DNA from: Roseovarius mucosus DSM 17069
GTDB taxonomy: Bacteria; Pseudomonadota; Alphaproteobacteria; Rhodobacterales; Rhodobacteraceae
Assembly: GCF_000768555.3 (NCBI RefSeq)
Contig: NZ_KN293991.1
Span: 248,001-312,000 of the forward strand
Direction: 5' to 3'
Length of the DNA stretch: 64,000 bases
Of the stretch, positions 53,962 to 63,663 are shown piece by piece. The notes beneath the pieces were generated by a model, which ran no database searches, was not told the origin of the DNA, and was given only the letters and a program-made list of their open reading frames with translations. Each line of letters begins with the position of its first letter. Positions within the stretch are counted from its first letter, which is position 1. The position numbers and the translations under genes are program-made.

Positions 53962-53986
53962 CCGGGCCTTGACGCCCCGGTCTTTT
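53962..53986 (+). terminator. Likely terminator after adk
   Basis: CCGGGC (53962-53967) pairs with GCCCCGG at 53974-53980, with one bulge, followed by TCTTTT. It separates the adk and rpsM transcripts. Confidence 0.5.
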
Positions 53987-54002
53987 CCCCCTAACCAGCC
54001 CT

Positions 54003-54052
54003 ATCTCGAACACGAGATTGATTCTATTTCCGGGTCGCCCCCGTATCTCGAA
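54003..54052 (+). other. rpsM leader with ATCTCG hairpin and repeated TATCTCGAA
   Basis: ATCTCG (54003-54008) and CGAGAT (54013-54018) form a small hairpin, and TATCTCGAA occurs at 54002-54010 and again at 54044-54052. The leader of about 150 bp may hold a promoter and a ribosomal-protein control site; I see no sure consensus. Confidence 0.3.
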
Positions 54053-54157
54053 TCGCCCATCTGAAATCAGCCGCGGCCCGGTGCGTGATCGCTTCGGGCT
54101 TACGTTGTGAAAAAAGGTTCTGGTGCTACGGAACCGCAACGAAAAAGGAAGCTACAC

Positions 54158-54526
54158 TTGGCACGTATCGCCGGCGTCAATATCCCGACCAACAAGCGGG
54201 TTCCCATCGCCCTCACCTATATCACCGGAATCGGCCATGCTTCGGCCAAATCCATTTGCGAAGCGCTCAACATCGACGTGTCGCGCCGCGTGAACGATCT
54301 GTCGGACGCCGAGGCCCTGGCCCTGCGCGAGCATATCGACGCGAATTACACCGTCGAAGGCGACCTGCGCCGTGACACCCAGATGAATATCAAGCGCTTG
54401 ATGGATCTGGGCTGCTACCGTGGCCTGCGTCACCGTCGCAATCTGCCGGTGCGTGGTCAGCGGACCCACACCAACGCCCGCACCCGCAAGGGCCCGGCAA
54501 AAGCCATTGCCGGCAAGAAGAAATAA
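54158..54526 (+). CDS. rpsM: 30S ribosomal protein S13
   Basis: A 122-residue protein that starts with TTG ([16 protein letters not shown] when translated). A frame from an ATG at 54107 adds 17 residues that are not part of S13. GAAAAAGGAA lies before the TTG. RpsK follows after 15 bp. Confidence 0.97.
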   Translation: MARIAGVNIPTNKRVPIALTYITGIGHASAKSICEALNIDVSRRVNDLSDAEALALREHIDANYTVEGDLRRDTQMNIKRLMDLGCYRGLRHRRNLPVRGQRTHTNARTRKGPAKAIAGKKK

Positions 54527-54541
54527 GGGAGGGCATTCAAG

Positions 54542-54931
54542 ATGGCACGCGATACCAAACGCACCAAGAAAAAGGTTTCCAAGAACATCGCCACTGGCGT
54601 TGCTCATGTGAACTCCTCCTTCAACAACACCAAGATCCTGATCTCGGACGTGCAGGGCAATGCAATCGCATGGTCCTCTGCCGGGACCATGGGCTTCAAA
54701 GGCTCGCGCAAATCCACGCCCTATGCTGCTCAGATGGCTGCCGAAGATGCAGGCAAAAAGGCGCAGGAACATGGTATGCGCTCGCTCGACGTCGAGGTTC
54801 AGGGGCCGGGTTCGGGCCGTGAATCGGCGCTGCGCGCTCTGGCGGCTGTCGGCTTCAACATCACCTCGATCCGTGATGTGACTCCGATGGCGCATAATGG
54901 CTGCCGCCCGCCGAAACGCCGCCGGGTCTGA
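54542..54931 (+). CDS. rpsK: 30S ribosomal protein S11
   Basis: A 129-residue S11 with the conserved [16 protein letters not shown] and [22 protein letters not shown] segments and the C-terminal [11 protein letters not shown]. It is normal in length and preceded by AGGGAGG. Confidence 0.97.
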   Translation: MARDTKRTKKKVSKNIATGVAHVNSSFNNTKILISDVQGNAIAWSSAGTMGFKGSRKSTPYAAQMAAEDAGKKAQEHGMRSLDVEVQGPGSGRESALRALAAVGFNITSIRDVTPMAHNGCRPPKRRRV

Positions 54932-55045
54932 TCCGCTACATCTCTTGGTGGGGCCGCGCTTTGGCGCGGTCCCGCTTTCGTCATTTTACATCCTCGGGCG
55001 CTCTGAACCTTTGGACATGGGAACAGAGCAAGAATGGAGGGACGC

Positions 55046-56062
55046 ATGATCCACAAGAATTGGGCTGAACTGATCAAGCCGACACAGCTTGAAGTGAAAC
55101 CCGGCAATGACCCGCTGCGTCAAGCGGTTCTGATCGCCGAGCCGCTCGAGCGCGGCTTTGGTCTCACGCTTGGCAACGCGCTGCGCCGTGTGCTGCTGTC
55201 GTCCTTGCAAGGGGCGGCGATCACCGCCGTTCAGATCGACAACGTGCTGCATGAATTCTCCTCGGTGGCCGGTGTGCGCGAAGACGTGACCGACATCGTA
55301 CTCAACCTCAAGGGCGTTGCCATTCGCATGGAAGTCGAAGGGCCCAAGCGCCTGTCGATCAATGCCAAGGGTCCGGGCGTTGTCACTGCCGGTGACATCT
55401 CTGACAGCGCAGGCATCGAGATCCTCAACAAGGATCATGTGATCTGCCACCTCGACGAGGGCGCCGACCTGTTCATGGAACTGACCGTGAACCAGGGCAA
55501 GGGCTATGTCTCGGCCGACAAAAACAAACCCGAAGATGCGCCCATCGGCCTCATTCCGATCGACGCGATCTATTCGCCGATCTCGCGCGTCAGCTATGAG
55601 GTTCAGCCGACTCGCGAAGGTCAGGTTCTCGATTACGATAAACTGACGATGAAGATCGAAACAGACGGTTCGATTACCCCGGATGATGCCGTGGCCTATG
55701 CCGCGCGTATTCTTCAGGATCAACTGTCGATCTTCGTGAACTTCGATGAGCCCGAATCGGCCAGCCGTCAAGACGATGACGACGGTCTCGAGTTCAACCC
55801 GCTCCTGCTCAAGAAAGTGGACGAGTTGGAATTGTCGGTCCGCTCGGCGAACTGCCTCAAGAACGACAACATCGTTTACATCGGCGATCTGATCCAGAAG
55901 ACCGAGGCAGAGATGCTGCGCACCCCGAACTTTGGTCGCAAGTCGCTCAACGAGATCAAGGAAGTGCTCTCGGGCATGGGTCTGCACCTTGGCATGGATG
56001 TCGAGGATTGGCCGCCAGACAATATCGAAGACCTCGCCAAGAAGTTCGAAGACGCTTTTTGA
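55046..56062 (+). CDS. rpoA: RNA polymerase subunit alpha
   Basis: A 338-residue subunit: N-terminal assembly domain ([24 protein letters not shown]) and C-terminal domain (about residues 260-338, [20 protein letters not shown]) that binds DNA and activators. ATG at 55046 ([12 protein letters not shown]) is used rather than 55034. In the usual order rpsM-rpsK-rpoA-rplQ. Confidence 0.97.
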   Translation: MIHKNWAELIKPTQLEVKPGNDPLRQAVLIAEPLERGFGLTLGNALRRVLLSSLQGAAITAVQIDNVLHEFSSVAGVREDVTDIVLNLKGVAIRMEVEGPKRLSINAKGPGVVTAGDISDSAGIEILNKDHVICHLDEGADLFMELTVNQGKGYVSADKNKPEDAPIGLIPIDAIYSPISRVSYEVQPTREGQVLDYDKLTMKIETDGSITPDDAVAYAARILQDQLSIFVNFDEPESASRQDDDDGLEFNPLLLKKVDELELSVRSANCLKNDNIVYIGDLIQKTEAEMLRTPNFGRKSLNEIKEVLSGMGLHLGMDVEDWPPDNIEDLAKKFEDAF

Positions 56063-56104
56063 CAAGGCTACACTGAAACGACGGGCAATCCCGCCCCAAG
56101 GAGA

Positions 56105-56128
56105 GGGGGCTGACACGCATCAGCCCCC
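56105..56128 (+). other. Perfect 9-bp hairpin between rpoA and rplQ
   Basis: GGGGGCTGA (56105-56113) pairs with TCAGCCCCC (56120-56128). No T-run follows, so rplQ is probably still co-transcribed; it may stabilise or attenuate the message. Confidence 0.5.
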
Positions 56129-56160
56129 CGGACAAAGCATAAACGCTAAGGAGTTAGAAA

Positions 56161-56583
56161 ATGCGTCACGCCAGAGGATACCGCCGCCTGAACCGTACCC
56201 ATGAGCACCGCAAGGCGCTGTGGGCGAACATGGCCGGCTCGCTCATCGAACATGAGCAGATCAAGACCACCCTGCCCAAGGCCAAAGAACTGCGCCCGAT
56301 CATCGAAAAGCTGATCACGCTCGGCAAGCGCGGCGACCTGCACGCACGCCGTCAGGCTGCAAGCCAGCTCAAGCAAGATGCCTATGTGGCCAAGCTGTTC
56401 GATATTCTCGGACCGCGTTACAAAGAGCGTCAGGGCGGTTACGTCCGCGTGCTCAAGGCCGGGTTCCGCTATGGTGACATGGCACCGATGGCGATCATCG
56501 AATTCGTGGATCGCGATGTCGATGCCAAGGGTGCCGCCGACAAGGCTCGCATCGCGACATTCGAAGTGTCTGACGACGAATAA
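56161..56583 (+). CDS. rplQ: 50S ribosomal protein L17
   Basis: A 140-residue ribosomal protein starting [20 protein letters not shown], with the [12 protein letters not shown] region typical of L17. AGGAG lies before the ATG. It ends the ribosomal cluster. Confidence 0.97.
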   Translation: MRHARGYRRLNRTHEHRKALWANMAGSLIEHEQIKTTLPKAKELRPIIEKLITLGKRGDLHARRQAASQLKQDAYVAKLFDILGPRYKERQGGYVRVLKAGFRYGDMAPMAIIEFVDRDVDAKGAADKARIATFEVSDDE

Positions 56584-56615
56584 GAGCACCACCATTTGAA
56601 ATGGTTGCAATCGCG

Positions 56616-56641
56616 CCCCCGCCTTAACCGGCGGGGGTTTT
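56616..56641 (+). terminator. Strong terminator after rplQ
   Basis: CCCCCGCC (56616-56623) pairs with GGCGGGGG (56630-56637), loop TTAACC, followed by TTTT. It ends the rpsM-rplQ transcript. Confidence 0.88.
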
Positions 56642-56748
56642 GCATGTCGGGCCTCAGGACTATGGCATCACAAGACGCTGCAAAGCCTTGCATTGGCGCG
56701 CCAGTCCCAGCATATCTCAAAGGCCAAGATCACCCTTGGGGAGCCGTC

Positions 56749-58125
56749 ATGTTCCGCTTTCTATGTCTTGTTCTATTGGCCCTTCCCGGTCTGCCGCGCG
56801 CTGAAACCCGCGTGCCGGTCAGCCAGGCCGAAATCCAGTTGGGCTTTGCCCCGGTGGTGCAAGAGGCCGCGCCTGCGGTTGTCAATATCTACGCCAGTCG
56901 CGTCGTCGAGGCGCGCCGCAGCCCCTTTCGCGGTGATCCGTTCTTCGAGCGGTTCTTCAACGACTTCGGGGCCAGCCGTCCGCGCGTGCAGAACTCCCTC
57001 GGATCCGGCGTGATACTCTCGACGGATGGTATTGTGGTGTCGAATTATCATGTGGTGGGCGAGGCCACGGATATCCGCGTGGTGCTGAACGACCGCCGTG
57101 AATACGCCGCCCGCGTTCTCTTGGGCGATGAAGAGGCGGATCTCGCGGTCTTGCAGGTCGAGAATGCCCCGGACCTGCCTGCCCTCGATCTGCGCGACAG
57201 CGACACCGTGCAGGTGGGCGAACTGGTGCTGGCCATCGGCAATCCCTTTGGCGTGGGGCAGACAGTCTCGAGCGGAATCGTCTCGGGGCTTGCGCGCTCG
57301 GGCACCGCCACAGGCAATGCGCGCGGCTATTTCATCCAGACCGACGCACCGATCAACCCGGGCAATTCAGGCGGGGCACTGGTCGATGTCAACGGCGATC
57401 TCATCGGCATCAACACCGCGATCTTATCGCGCTCTGGCGGCTCGAACGGCATCGGCTTTGCCATTCCCTCGGGCCTCGTGACGCAGTTCGTGGCGCAGGC
57501 ACGTGCCGGTAAAACGGTGTTCGAACGGCCTTGGGCGGGTCTGGGCGGTCAGCCCGTGACGCCCGATATGGCCGAGGGTCTGGGCATCGCGCGTCCTGAT
57601 GGCGTGGTGATTTCCGAGGTGCATCCCCAAAGCAGCTTTGCCAGCCAGATCCGCCCCGGCGACGTGATCACCAGGGTGGGCGGTCAGCCGGTCAACAGCC
57701 CCGCCGAGGTGATCTATCGCATGTCTCTGGCGGGGATCGGGGCGGACACGACCATAACCCGCCTGCGCGATGGGGACGAGGACGAGGTCCAGATCGCCCT
57801 GATCGCCGCGCCCGACCTGCCGCCGCGCAATCCGCTGGACACCGGACCACGCGCCGCCATTCCACAGATGACCCTCTCGACCATCAATCCCGCCGTGATC
57901 GAGCAATACCGCCTGCCGCTGATGTCAGAGGGCGTTATGGTCGAGGACCCCGGCCCTTATGGCGTGCGGGCCGGATTGCGGCCCGGCGACATTCTGAGGC
58001 AGGTCAATGGGCGCCCGGTCGAGAGCAGCCGCGACGCGCGCGGAGCACTGGAGGGGGCGGTGAACACGTTCACGCTCGATCTTTTACGGGATGGGCAGCG
58101 CCTGACGCTGCGCTTCAGGATCTGA
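56749..58125 (+). CDS. Deg/HtrA-family periplasmic serine protease
   Basis: A 458-residue protein with signal peptide MFRFLCLVLLALPGLPRAE, a trypsin-like domain with catalytic triad in SNYHVVG (His), ADLAVLQV (Asp) and NPGNSGGALV (Ser), and two PDZ domains. It degrades or refolds misfolded periplasmic proteins. ATG 56749, following GGGGAGCC, is used because the longer frame from 56596 crosses the rplQ terminator. rarA starts 3 bp after its stop. Confidence 0.93.
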   Translation: MFRFLCLVLLALPGLPRAETRVPVSQAEIQLGFAPVVQEAAPAVVNIYASRVVEARRSPFRGDPFFERFFNDFGASRPRVQNSLGSGVILSTDGIVVSNYHVVGEATDIRVVLNDRREYAARVLLGDEEADLAVLQVENAPDLPALDLRDSDTVQVGELVLAIGNPFGVGQTVSSGIVSGLARSGTATGNARGYFIQTDAPINPGNSGGALVDVNGDLIGINTAILSRSGGSNGIGFAIPSGLVTQFVAQARAGKTVFERPWAGLGGQPVTPDMAEGLGIARPDGVVISEVHPQSSFASQIRPGDVITRVGGQPVNSPAEVIYRMSLAGIGADTTITRLRDGDEDEVQIALIAAPDLPPRNPLDTGPRAAIPQMTLSTINPAVIEQYRLPLMSEGVMVEDPGPYGVRAGLRPGDILRQVNGRPVESSRDARGALEGAVNTFTLDLLRDGQRLTLRFRI

Positions 58126-58128
58126 CCG

Positions 58129-59436
58129 GTGGCGGATCTCTTTGATACGGGCGACACGCCCCGCGCCGAAACAGCCCCGCGCCCGCTGGCGGACCGGCTG
58201 CGGCCGCGTCGTCTGGCGGATGTGATCGGGCAGGAACAGGTGTTGGGGCCTGAGGCCCCGCTTGGGGTAATGCTGGATTCGGGCAGTCTTGGTTCGCTCA
58301 TCCTCTGGGGACCGCCCGGGGTGGGCAAGACGACGATTGCCCGCCTCCTGGCCGATGAAACCGATCTGCATTTCGTCCAGATCAGCGCCATTTTCACCGG
58401 CGTGCCCGAATTGCGCAAGGTTTTCGAAGAGGCCAAGCATCGCCGCGCGCAGGGTCGTGGAACGCTGCTTTTCGTGGATGAGATCCACCGTTTCAACAAG
58501 GCGCAGCAAGACGGATTCCTGCCGCATATGGAGGATGGCACGATCCTTCTGGTTGGTGCGACAACGGAAAACCCGAGTTTCGAGTTGAACGCGGCGCTGC
58601 TCAGTCGCGCGCAGGTCTTGGTCCTGACGCGGCTTGCTCTGGCTGATCTTGAACGCCTCGCACAGCGCGCCGAGCAAGAGCTGGGCCGCGCCCTTCCGCT
58701 CGACGGTCCGGCACGCGAGGCCTTGCTTGAGATGGCCGATGGGGACGGGCGCGCCCTCCTCAATCTGAGCGAACAGGTTGCCGCGTGGAAGGTCGAGGGC
58801 AAGCTGGACAGCGCTGCGCTCGCCTCTCGCCTGATGAAGCGCGCCGCCAAATATGACAAATCGGGCGATGAGCATTACAACCTGATCTCGGCGCTGCACA
58901 AGTCGGTGCGCGGCTCTGATCCCGATGCTGCGCTCTACTGGCTGGCGCGGATGCTGACGGGCGGCGAGGACCCGCGTTACCTTGCCCGACGCATCCTGCG
59001 CATGGCGATCGAGGATATTGGCCTCGCCGATCCGCAGGCGCAATCCATCTGTTTGCACGCCTGGGAAACCTATGAGCGGCTCGGTAGCCCAGAAGGTGAA
59101 CTGGCCCTAGGTCAGGCCGTGGCCTATCTTGCCCTCGCGCCAAAATCGAACGCCGGATATGTGGCCTACAAGGCCGCGCTGCGCGAGGCCAAAAAGACCG
59201 GGAGCGAGCCACCGCCCAAGCATATCCTCAACGCGCCAACTCGCCTCATGAAAGAGCAGGGATACGGCGACGGCTATGCCTATGACCACGACGCCGAGGA
59301 TGGATTCTCGGGTCAGAATTACTTTCCAGATGGCATGAAGCGCCCGGTTCTCTACCAGCCGGTCGAGCGCGGATACGAGCGCGAGCTCAAAAAACGACTC
59401 GAGTATTTCGCCAAGCTGCGCCTACGCCGGACCTGA
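58129..59436 (+). CDS. rarA: RarA (MgsA) replication-associated recombination ATPase
   Basis: A 435-residue AAA+ protein related to clamp-loader and Werner-interacting ATPases. Walker A GPPGVGKTT, Walker B LLFVDEIHRF, sensor ATTENPSFE, and the C-terminal tetramerisation region. It works on single-strand gaps and stalled forks. GTG start, 3 bp after the protease gene. Confidence 0.95.
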   Translation: MADLFDTGDTPRAETAPRPLADRLRPRRLADVIGQEQVLGPEAPLGVMLDSGSLGSLILWGPPGVGKTTIARLLADETDLHFVQISAIFTGVPELRKVFEEAKHRRAQGRGTLLFVDEIHRFNKAQQDGFLPHMEDGTILLVGATTENPSFELNAALLSRAQVLVLTRLALADLERLAQRAEQELGRALPLDGPAREALLEMADGDGRALLNLSEQVAAWKVEGKLDSAALASRLMKRAAKYDKSGDEHYNLISALHKSVRGSDPDAALYWLARMLTGGEDPRYLARRILRMAIEDIGLADPQAQSICLHAWETYERLGSPEGELALGQAVAYLALAPKSNAGYVAYKAALREAKKTGSEPPPKHILNAPTRLMKEQGYGDGYAYDHDAEDGFSGQNYFPDGMKRPVLYQPVERGYERELKKRLEYFAKLRLRRT

Positions 59437-59504
59437 GAAAACCCTCAAAACCTCAGAATCTATGACCTTTTAATCTGTCCAGATGGCACGATTAGGGTCT
59501 GGAA

Positions 59505-59545
59505 ACATGTCGCATTTCGTGTTTTGCTACAGACATGTCGCATTT
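59505..59545 (+). repeat. Direct repeat ACATGTCGCATTT upstream of the ABC operon (candidate operator)
   Basis: The 13-bp sequence occurs at 59505-59517 and 59533-59545, 28 bp apart, about 100 bp before the binding-protein gene. It could be a regulator site; the promoter itself is not clear. Confidence 0.45.
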
Positions 59546-59641
59546 GTGCATCCTCTTTGACCGTCCGAAACCCAAGCTTTCGGAATGGCCTGATGCTGCG
59601 TCGTCGCCAATCACAAATTCAAAACAAGACAGGGAAACCAG

Positions 59642-61252
59642 ATGAAAAAGAAAACCGATCAGGTCCTTTTGGACCGGCTCGCGCAGGCTGCGCGTACCGG
59701 GGATATCTCACGCCGGTCGTTCATGCATTATGCCGCCGCTGCGGGTGTGACTGCCTCTGCCGCGACCGGCCTCTGGGGCACTTCTGCTGCCGCGAACCCT
59801 TCACGGGGCGGCACATTCCGCTGGGGCGTGCATGACGGCAACACCTCGGACACCCATGATCCCGGCACCTATGTGACACGTCAGATGATCTTTCTGGCCC
59901 ATACACATCGCAGCTACCTAACCTTGATCGAGCCGGACAATTCGCTTGGGCCGGACCTTGCGACCAGTTGGGAAGCGACACCCGACGCCAAGCAATGGAC
60001 GTTTGAACTCAATCCCGACGCCTCTTTCCACAGTGGCAAGCCGGTGACGGCGCAGGATGTGATCGACAGTCTCAACCATCACCGCGGCGACGCCTCGACC
60101 TCGGCGGCCAAGGCGCTCTTGACCGATGTTACCGATATCACCGCCGATGGTGATCATACGGTCACGATCAGCCTGGCGCGCGGCAATGCCGATCTGCCAT
60201 GGCTGATGACCGACTATCACTTTGCGATCTGCCCCTCGAATGGCGATGGCACGATTGATTGGCAATCGGGCGATGGGACTGGCCCCTACAAGATCGAGTC
60301 GGGCGAATTCGGCATTCGTTGGGAACTGGCGCGGCACGATGGCTGGCACGGGAAAGGGGCCTATTTCGACAAGGTCACGATGATCGTCCTCAACGATCCC
60401 AACGCGCGGCAAACGGCGCTGGTGACGGGGGATGTGGATTGCGTCTCGCTGATCGAACTCAAGACCTTGGCGCTCTTGCAGCGCAATCCAGACATCTCGG
60501 TTGACAATATCCCTTCCGGGGGTGCGATCACCATGCCGATGTTCTGCGATACGGCACCGTTCAGCGATGTGCGCGTGCGCACCGCGCTGAAACTTGCGAT
60601 GGATCGGGACGAGATCATCGAGAAAATTGCCTTTGGCGCGGCCACCAAGGGCAATGATTTCCACCTCTCGCCGGTTCAGCCCTATTGGCCGTCGGATATT
60701 CCGCAGCGCGAATACGATCCCGACCAAGCCAAGTCGCTGCTCAAGGATGCGGGGCAAGAGGGGCTCACCGTCAATCTCTCCGTGGCCGAGAGTGTCTATA
60801 CCGGCGCGGTCGATATGTGTGTGCTCTATGCCGAACAGGCCAAGGCCGCCGGCATCAACATCAAGGTCGTGCGCGAGCCGAGCGACGGGTATTATTCCGA
60901 TGTCTGGCTCAAGAAGCCGTTTAGCGCCGTTTCCTGGGGTTCGCGCCCGACGCCGGATGTCATGTTCACCCTCGCCTACAAGGATGACGCGGCCTGGAAC
61001 GAAAGCCGGTGGCAGAACGAGCGGTTCAATGAACTGCTGCTTCAGGCCAAGTCCGAGCTGGATCAGACCCTGCGCGCCGAGATGTATCGCGAGATGTGTC
61101 TCTTGATGCGCGATGACGGTGGCACCCTTCTGCCGTTCTTCAACAATTGGGTCTATGCGCGCGGCAAAGGCGTCAAGCGCCCGGAACAGGTTGCGGCAAG
61201 CTGGGGCTGTGACGGCGCGCGCGCCGCAAGCCGCTGGTGGTTTGAGACCTGA
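59642..61252 (+). CDS. ABC transporter substrate-binding protein, peptide/nickel family (SBP_bac_5)
   Basis: A 536-residue periplasmic solute-binding protein. Its N-terminus has a twin-arginine signal (ISRRSFMHYAAAAGV, cleavage near SAAANP), so it is probably exported folded. The core has family-5 patterns such as ATSWEATPDAKQWTFELNPDASFH and GTGPYKIES. It captures oligopeptides or related ligands. It is the first gene of an operon with two permeases and an ATPase, with a hairpin downstream that can favour its higher expression. Confidence 0.92.
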   Translation: MKKKTDQVLLDRLAQAARTGDISRRSFMHYAAAAGVTASAATGLWGTSAAANPSRGGTFRWGVHDGNTSDTHDPGTYVTRQMIFLAHTHRSYLTLIEPDNSLGPDLATSWEATPDAKQWTFELNPDASFHSGKPVTAQDVIDSLNHHRGDASTSAAKALLTDVTDITADGDHTVTISLARGNADLPWLMTDYHFAICPSNGDGTIDWQSGDGTGPYKIESGEFGIRWELARHDGWHGKGAYFDKVTMIVLNDPNARQTALVTGDVDCVSLIELKTLALLQRNPDISVDNIPSGGAITMPMFCDTAPFSDVRVRTALKLAMDRDEIIEKIAFGAATKGNDFHLSPVQPYWPSDIPQREYDPDQAKSLLKDAGQEGLTVNLSVAESVYTGAVDMCVLYAEQAKAAGINIKVVREPSDGYYSDVWLKKPFSAVSWGSRPTPDVMFTLAYKDDAAWNESRWQNERFNELLLQAKSELDQTLRAEMYREMCLLMRDDGGTLLPFFNNWVYARGKGVKRPEQVAASWGCDGARAASRWWFET

Positions 61253-61264
61253 GATTACCCCAAG

Positions 61265-61288
61265 ACCCGGCACCGAAAGGTGCCGGGT
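61265..61288 (+). terminator. Perfect hairpin after the binding-protein gene
   Basis: ACCCGGCACC (61265-61274) pairs with GGTGCCGGGT (61279-61288) around a GAAA tetraloop, then TCTT. It is likely a partial terminator or mRNA-stabiliser that gives more binding protein than permease. Confidence 0.7.
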
Positions 61289-61451
61289 TCTTAATCGCCG
61301 AAGCCGGGGCCATCATCCCGCTTCGGCACTCTGCGTCATCGTGATGGGTCAAACACGGAATTTGTTTACGCCCGGACCCAAATCACTGTTAGCCTGAGCC
61401 ACAAAGGCCGCGCCAAAGACAAGGCGAGAGCTAAAACAACAGGAGGGAAAG

Positions 61452-62408
61452 ATGGGGGACATCCTTGGGCTCGTTGTAAAACGGCTCGGATTGGGATTGA
61501 TCATTCTACTGGTCATATCCGTGATCATTTTTTTCATGGTCGAGCTTTTGCCCGGTGACATCGCGCAGGCGGTGCTTGGACAAGGGGCGACACCCGAGAA
61601 TCTGGCGGCATTGCGCAAGGAGATGGGTCTGGATCAGCCCGCGCTCGTGCGCTACCTGCACTGGCTTGCCGGGGCCGTGACGCTGGATTTCGGCAATTCC
61701 ATCGTGACGGGGGCCAGCGTGGCCGAGACGATTGGCGAACGCTTTGCCAATACGCTGTTTCTCGCTGCCTATGCCGCCGCGATTGCCGTGCCGATTTCCA
61801 TCGTGCTGGGCGTCCTCGTGGCCCTATTGCGCAACTCGATCTTTGACAGGGTGGCAAACGTCGCCACGCTCACCTCGATCTCCAGCCCCGAATTCTTTTT
61901 GGGCTATATCCTGATTCTCTATCTTGCGGTCAAAACGGGCATGTTTCCTGCCATCGCCAGCCTCAGCAATGACATGAGTTTTGGCGATCTCTTGTATCGC
62001 ACCTTTCTGCCCGCGCTGACCCTCGTTCTGGTCGTGACCGCGCATATGATGCGCATGACGCGGGCGGCGATCATCAACCTTCTGGCTTCGCCCTATATCG
62101 AAATGGCCCGACTCAAGGGCGCACCGCCCTGGAAGGTTATCGTAAAACACGCCCTGCCCAATGCCTGGGCACCGATCATCAACGTGGTGGCGCTCAACCT
62201 TGCTTATCTCATCACCGGGGTCGTGCTGGTTGAGGTGGTCTTTGTCTATCCGGGAATCGGTCAGGCGCTGGTCGATGCAGTCAGCAAACGGGATTTCCCC
62301 GTAGTTCAGGCCTGCTGTCTGATCTTTGCCGCCACTTTCATCCTGCTCAATCTGGCGGCGGATGTGGGGTCAATTCTGACCAACCCGCGCCTGCGGCATC
62401 CGAAGTAA
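61452..62408 (+). CDS. ABC transporter permease, DppB-like
   Basis: A 318-residue inner-membrane permease of the oligopeptide/dipeptide type, with six membrane helices. The N-terminus has GLIILLVISVIIFFMVELLPGD and the binding-protein-dependent EAA-like loop IEMARLKGAPPWKVIVKHALPNA that contacts the ATPase. Ribosome-binding site GGAGGGAAAG. It pairs with the permease at 62421. Confidence 0.95.
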   Translation: MGDILGLVVKRLGLGLIILLVISVIIFFMVELLPGDIAQAVLGQGATPENLAALRKEMGLDQPALVRYLHWLAGAVTLDFGNSIVTGASVAETIGERFANTLFLAAYAAAIAVPISIVLGVLVALLRNSIFDRVANVATLTSISSPEFFLGYILILYLAVKTGMFPAIASLSNDMSFGDLLYRTFLPALTLVLVVTAHMMRMTRAAIINLLASPYIEMARLKGAPPWKVIVKHALPNAWAPIINVVALNLAYLITGVVLVEVVFVYPGIGQALVDAVSKRDFPVVQACCLIFAATFILLNLAADVGSILTNPRLRHPK

Positions 62409-62420
62409 GGGGTTAGAGAC

Positions 62421-63659
62421 ATGAGCCTATTCGTCATCGCCTACTACACCCTGCTGCTCGGTGCCTCTTGCCTTGCGGCGTATTTCAACAAGCGGTCAGC
62501 CTTTCTGCTGCTCTTTTCCCTGACATTGGTGTCCTTTGTGCTGGGCATCATTGGTGGCGTGTCCGCGTTGCGGATCGTGGCCATTCTGGCCGGCCTCTTG
62601 GCGCTGTCGGCCATGGTGTCCTATGCCTTCCGCGAGTTTCTGATTGCCATCGCGTCCAGGAACCTTGCCAAGGAACTGCGCACCGCGCCGCTGACGGCCG
62701 CCTTTGGCATGTTCGTGATCTTTACCGTGGCCGTAGCGGGAATCTTTGCCCCGCTCATTGCGCCCCATGGCGAAGCAGAGGTGATCACCTCTGCCTTCGC
62801 CCCGGCGGATGCAAACATGCTGCTTGGGGCGGATCAACTGGGCCGCGATATCTTTAGCCGGTTGGTTTACGGCGCGCGAAATACAGTGGCTCTGGCCTTG
62901 GCGGGCACGGTCATGGCCTTTCTGCTGGGGGCGCTTGCCGGTCTCATGGCGGCCACTTCGGGCGGCTGGTTCGATCAGTTTCTCGCGCGGACATCGGATG
63001 TGATCATGTCGATCCCGTCGCTGATCTTTGCCCTGCTGATGCTGTCGATCTTTGGCGGCGATCTTGCGAATGATACCACCAGCTTTTGGTTGCTTTCGGC
63101 GTTTACCGGGATCACGGGCCTTTTGCTCGTCTCGGCGATTGCAGAGCGTAGCCTCATGGCTTGGGTGATCGGCCTTGCGGTCCTTGTGGGGGTTGCGGCA
63201 ATGTTTGGCGGCTTTATGCTGACGATCTTCAACCCGTCCGAGATCATCCTCATTCTGGTGGTCGCGGTGATCTATAGCCCGCGTGTGTTTCGCCTGACGC
63301 GGGCCGTGGCGGGCAATGTGGTGGTGATGGATTACATCGAGGCCGCGAAACTGCGGGGCGAGCGCAAGTGGTATCTCATACGTCGTGAAATCCTGCCCAA
63401 TTCCACAGCCCCTTTGATCGCCGAATTCGGTCTTGAATTCTGCTTTGTGTTCCTGCTCATCGCGGGGCTGTCGTTCCTTGGGCTTGGCATTCAGCCGCCC
63501 ACCGCCGACTGGGGCTCGATGGTGCGTGAAAACGCAACGCTGATCTCATTCGGCGACATCACCCCGCTCATCCCTGCTGCGGCCATCGCGCTATTGACGG
63601 TTGCGGTCAATTTCGTGGTGGACTGGATGCTCTACCGCTCCTCCGGCCTGAAGGTGTGA
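62421..63659 (+). CDS. ABC transporter permease, DppC-like, enlarged
   Basis: A 412-residue permease, longer than the usual 280-300. The DppC core starts near residue 78 (ELRTAPLTAAFGMFVIFTVAVAGIFA) and includes the EAA-like loop IEAAKLRGERKWYLIRREILPNS. The first 75 residues add about three hydrophobic segments, and there is a hydrophobic insertion at about residues 228-275 inside the core. It partners the DppB-like permease upstream. The extra segments suggest an unusual subfamily; their role is unknown. Confidence 0.9.
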   Translation: MSLFVIAYYTLLLGASCLAAYFNKRSAFLLLFSLTLVSFVLGIIGGVSALRIVAILAGLLALSAMVSYAFREFLIAIASRNLAKELRTAPLTAAFGMFVIFTVAVAGIFAPLIAPHGEAEVITSAFAPADANMLLGADQLGRDIFSRLVYGARNTVALALAGTVMAFLLGALAGLMAATSGGWFDQFLARTSDVIMSIPSLIFALLMLSIFGGDLANDTTSFWLLSAFTGITGLLLVSAIAERSLMAWVIGLAVLVGVAAMFGGFMLTIFNPSEIILILVVAVIYSPRVFRLTRAVAGNVVVMDYIEAAKLRGERKWYLIRREILPNSTAPLIAEFGLEFCFVFLLIAGLSFLGLGIQPPTADWGSMVRENATLISFGDITPLIPAAAIALLTVAVNFVVDWMLYRSSGLKV

Positions 63660-63663
63660 CCCC

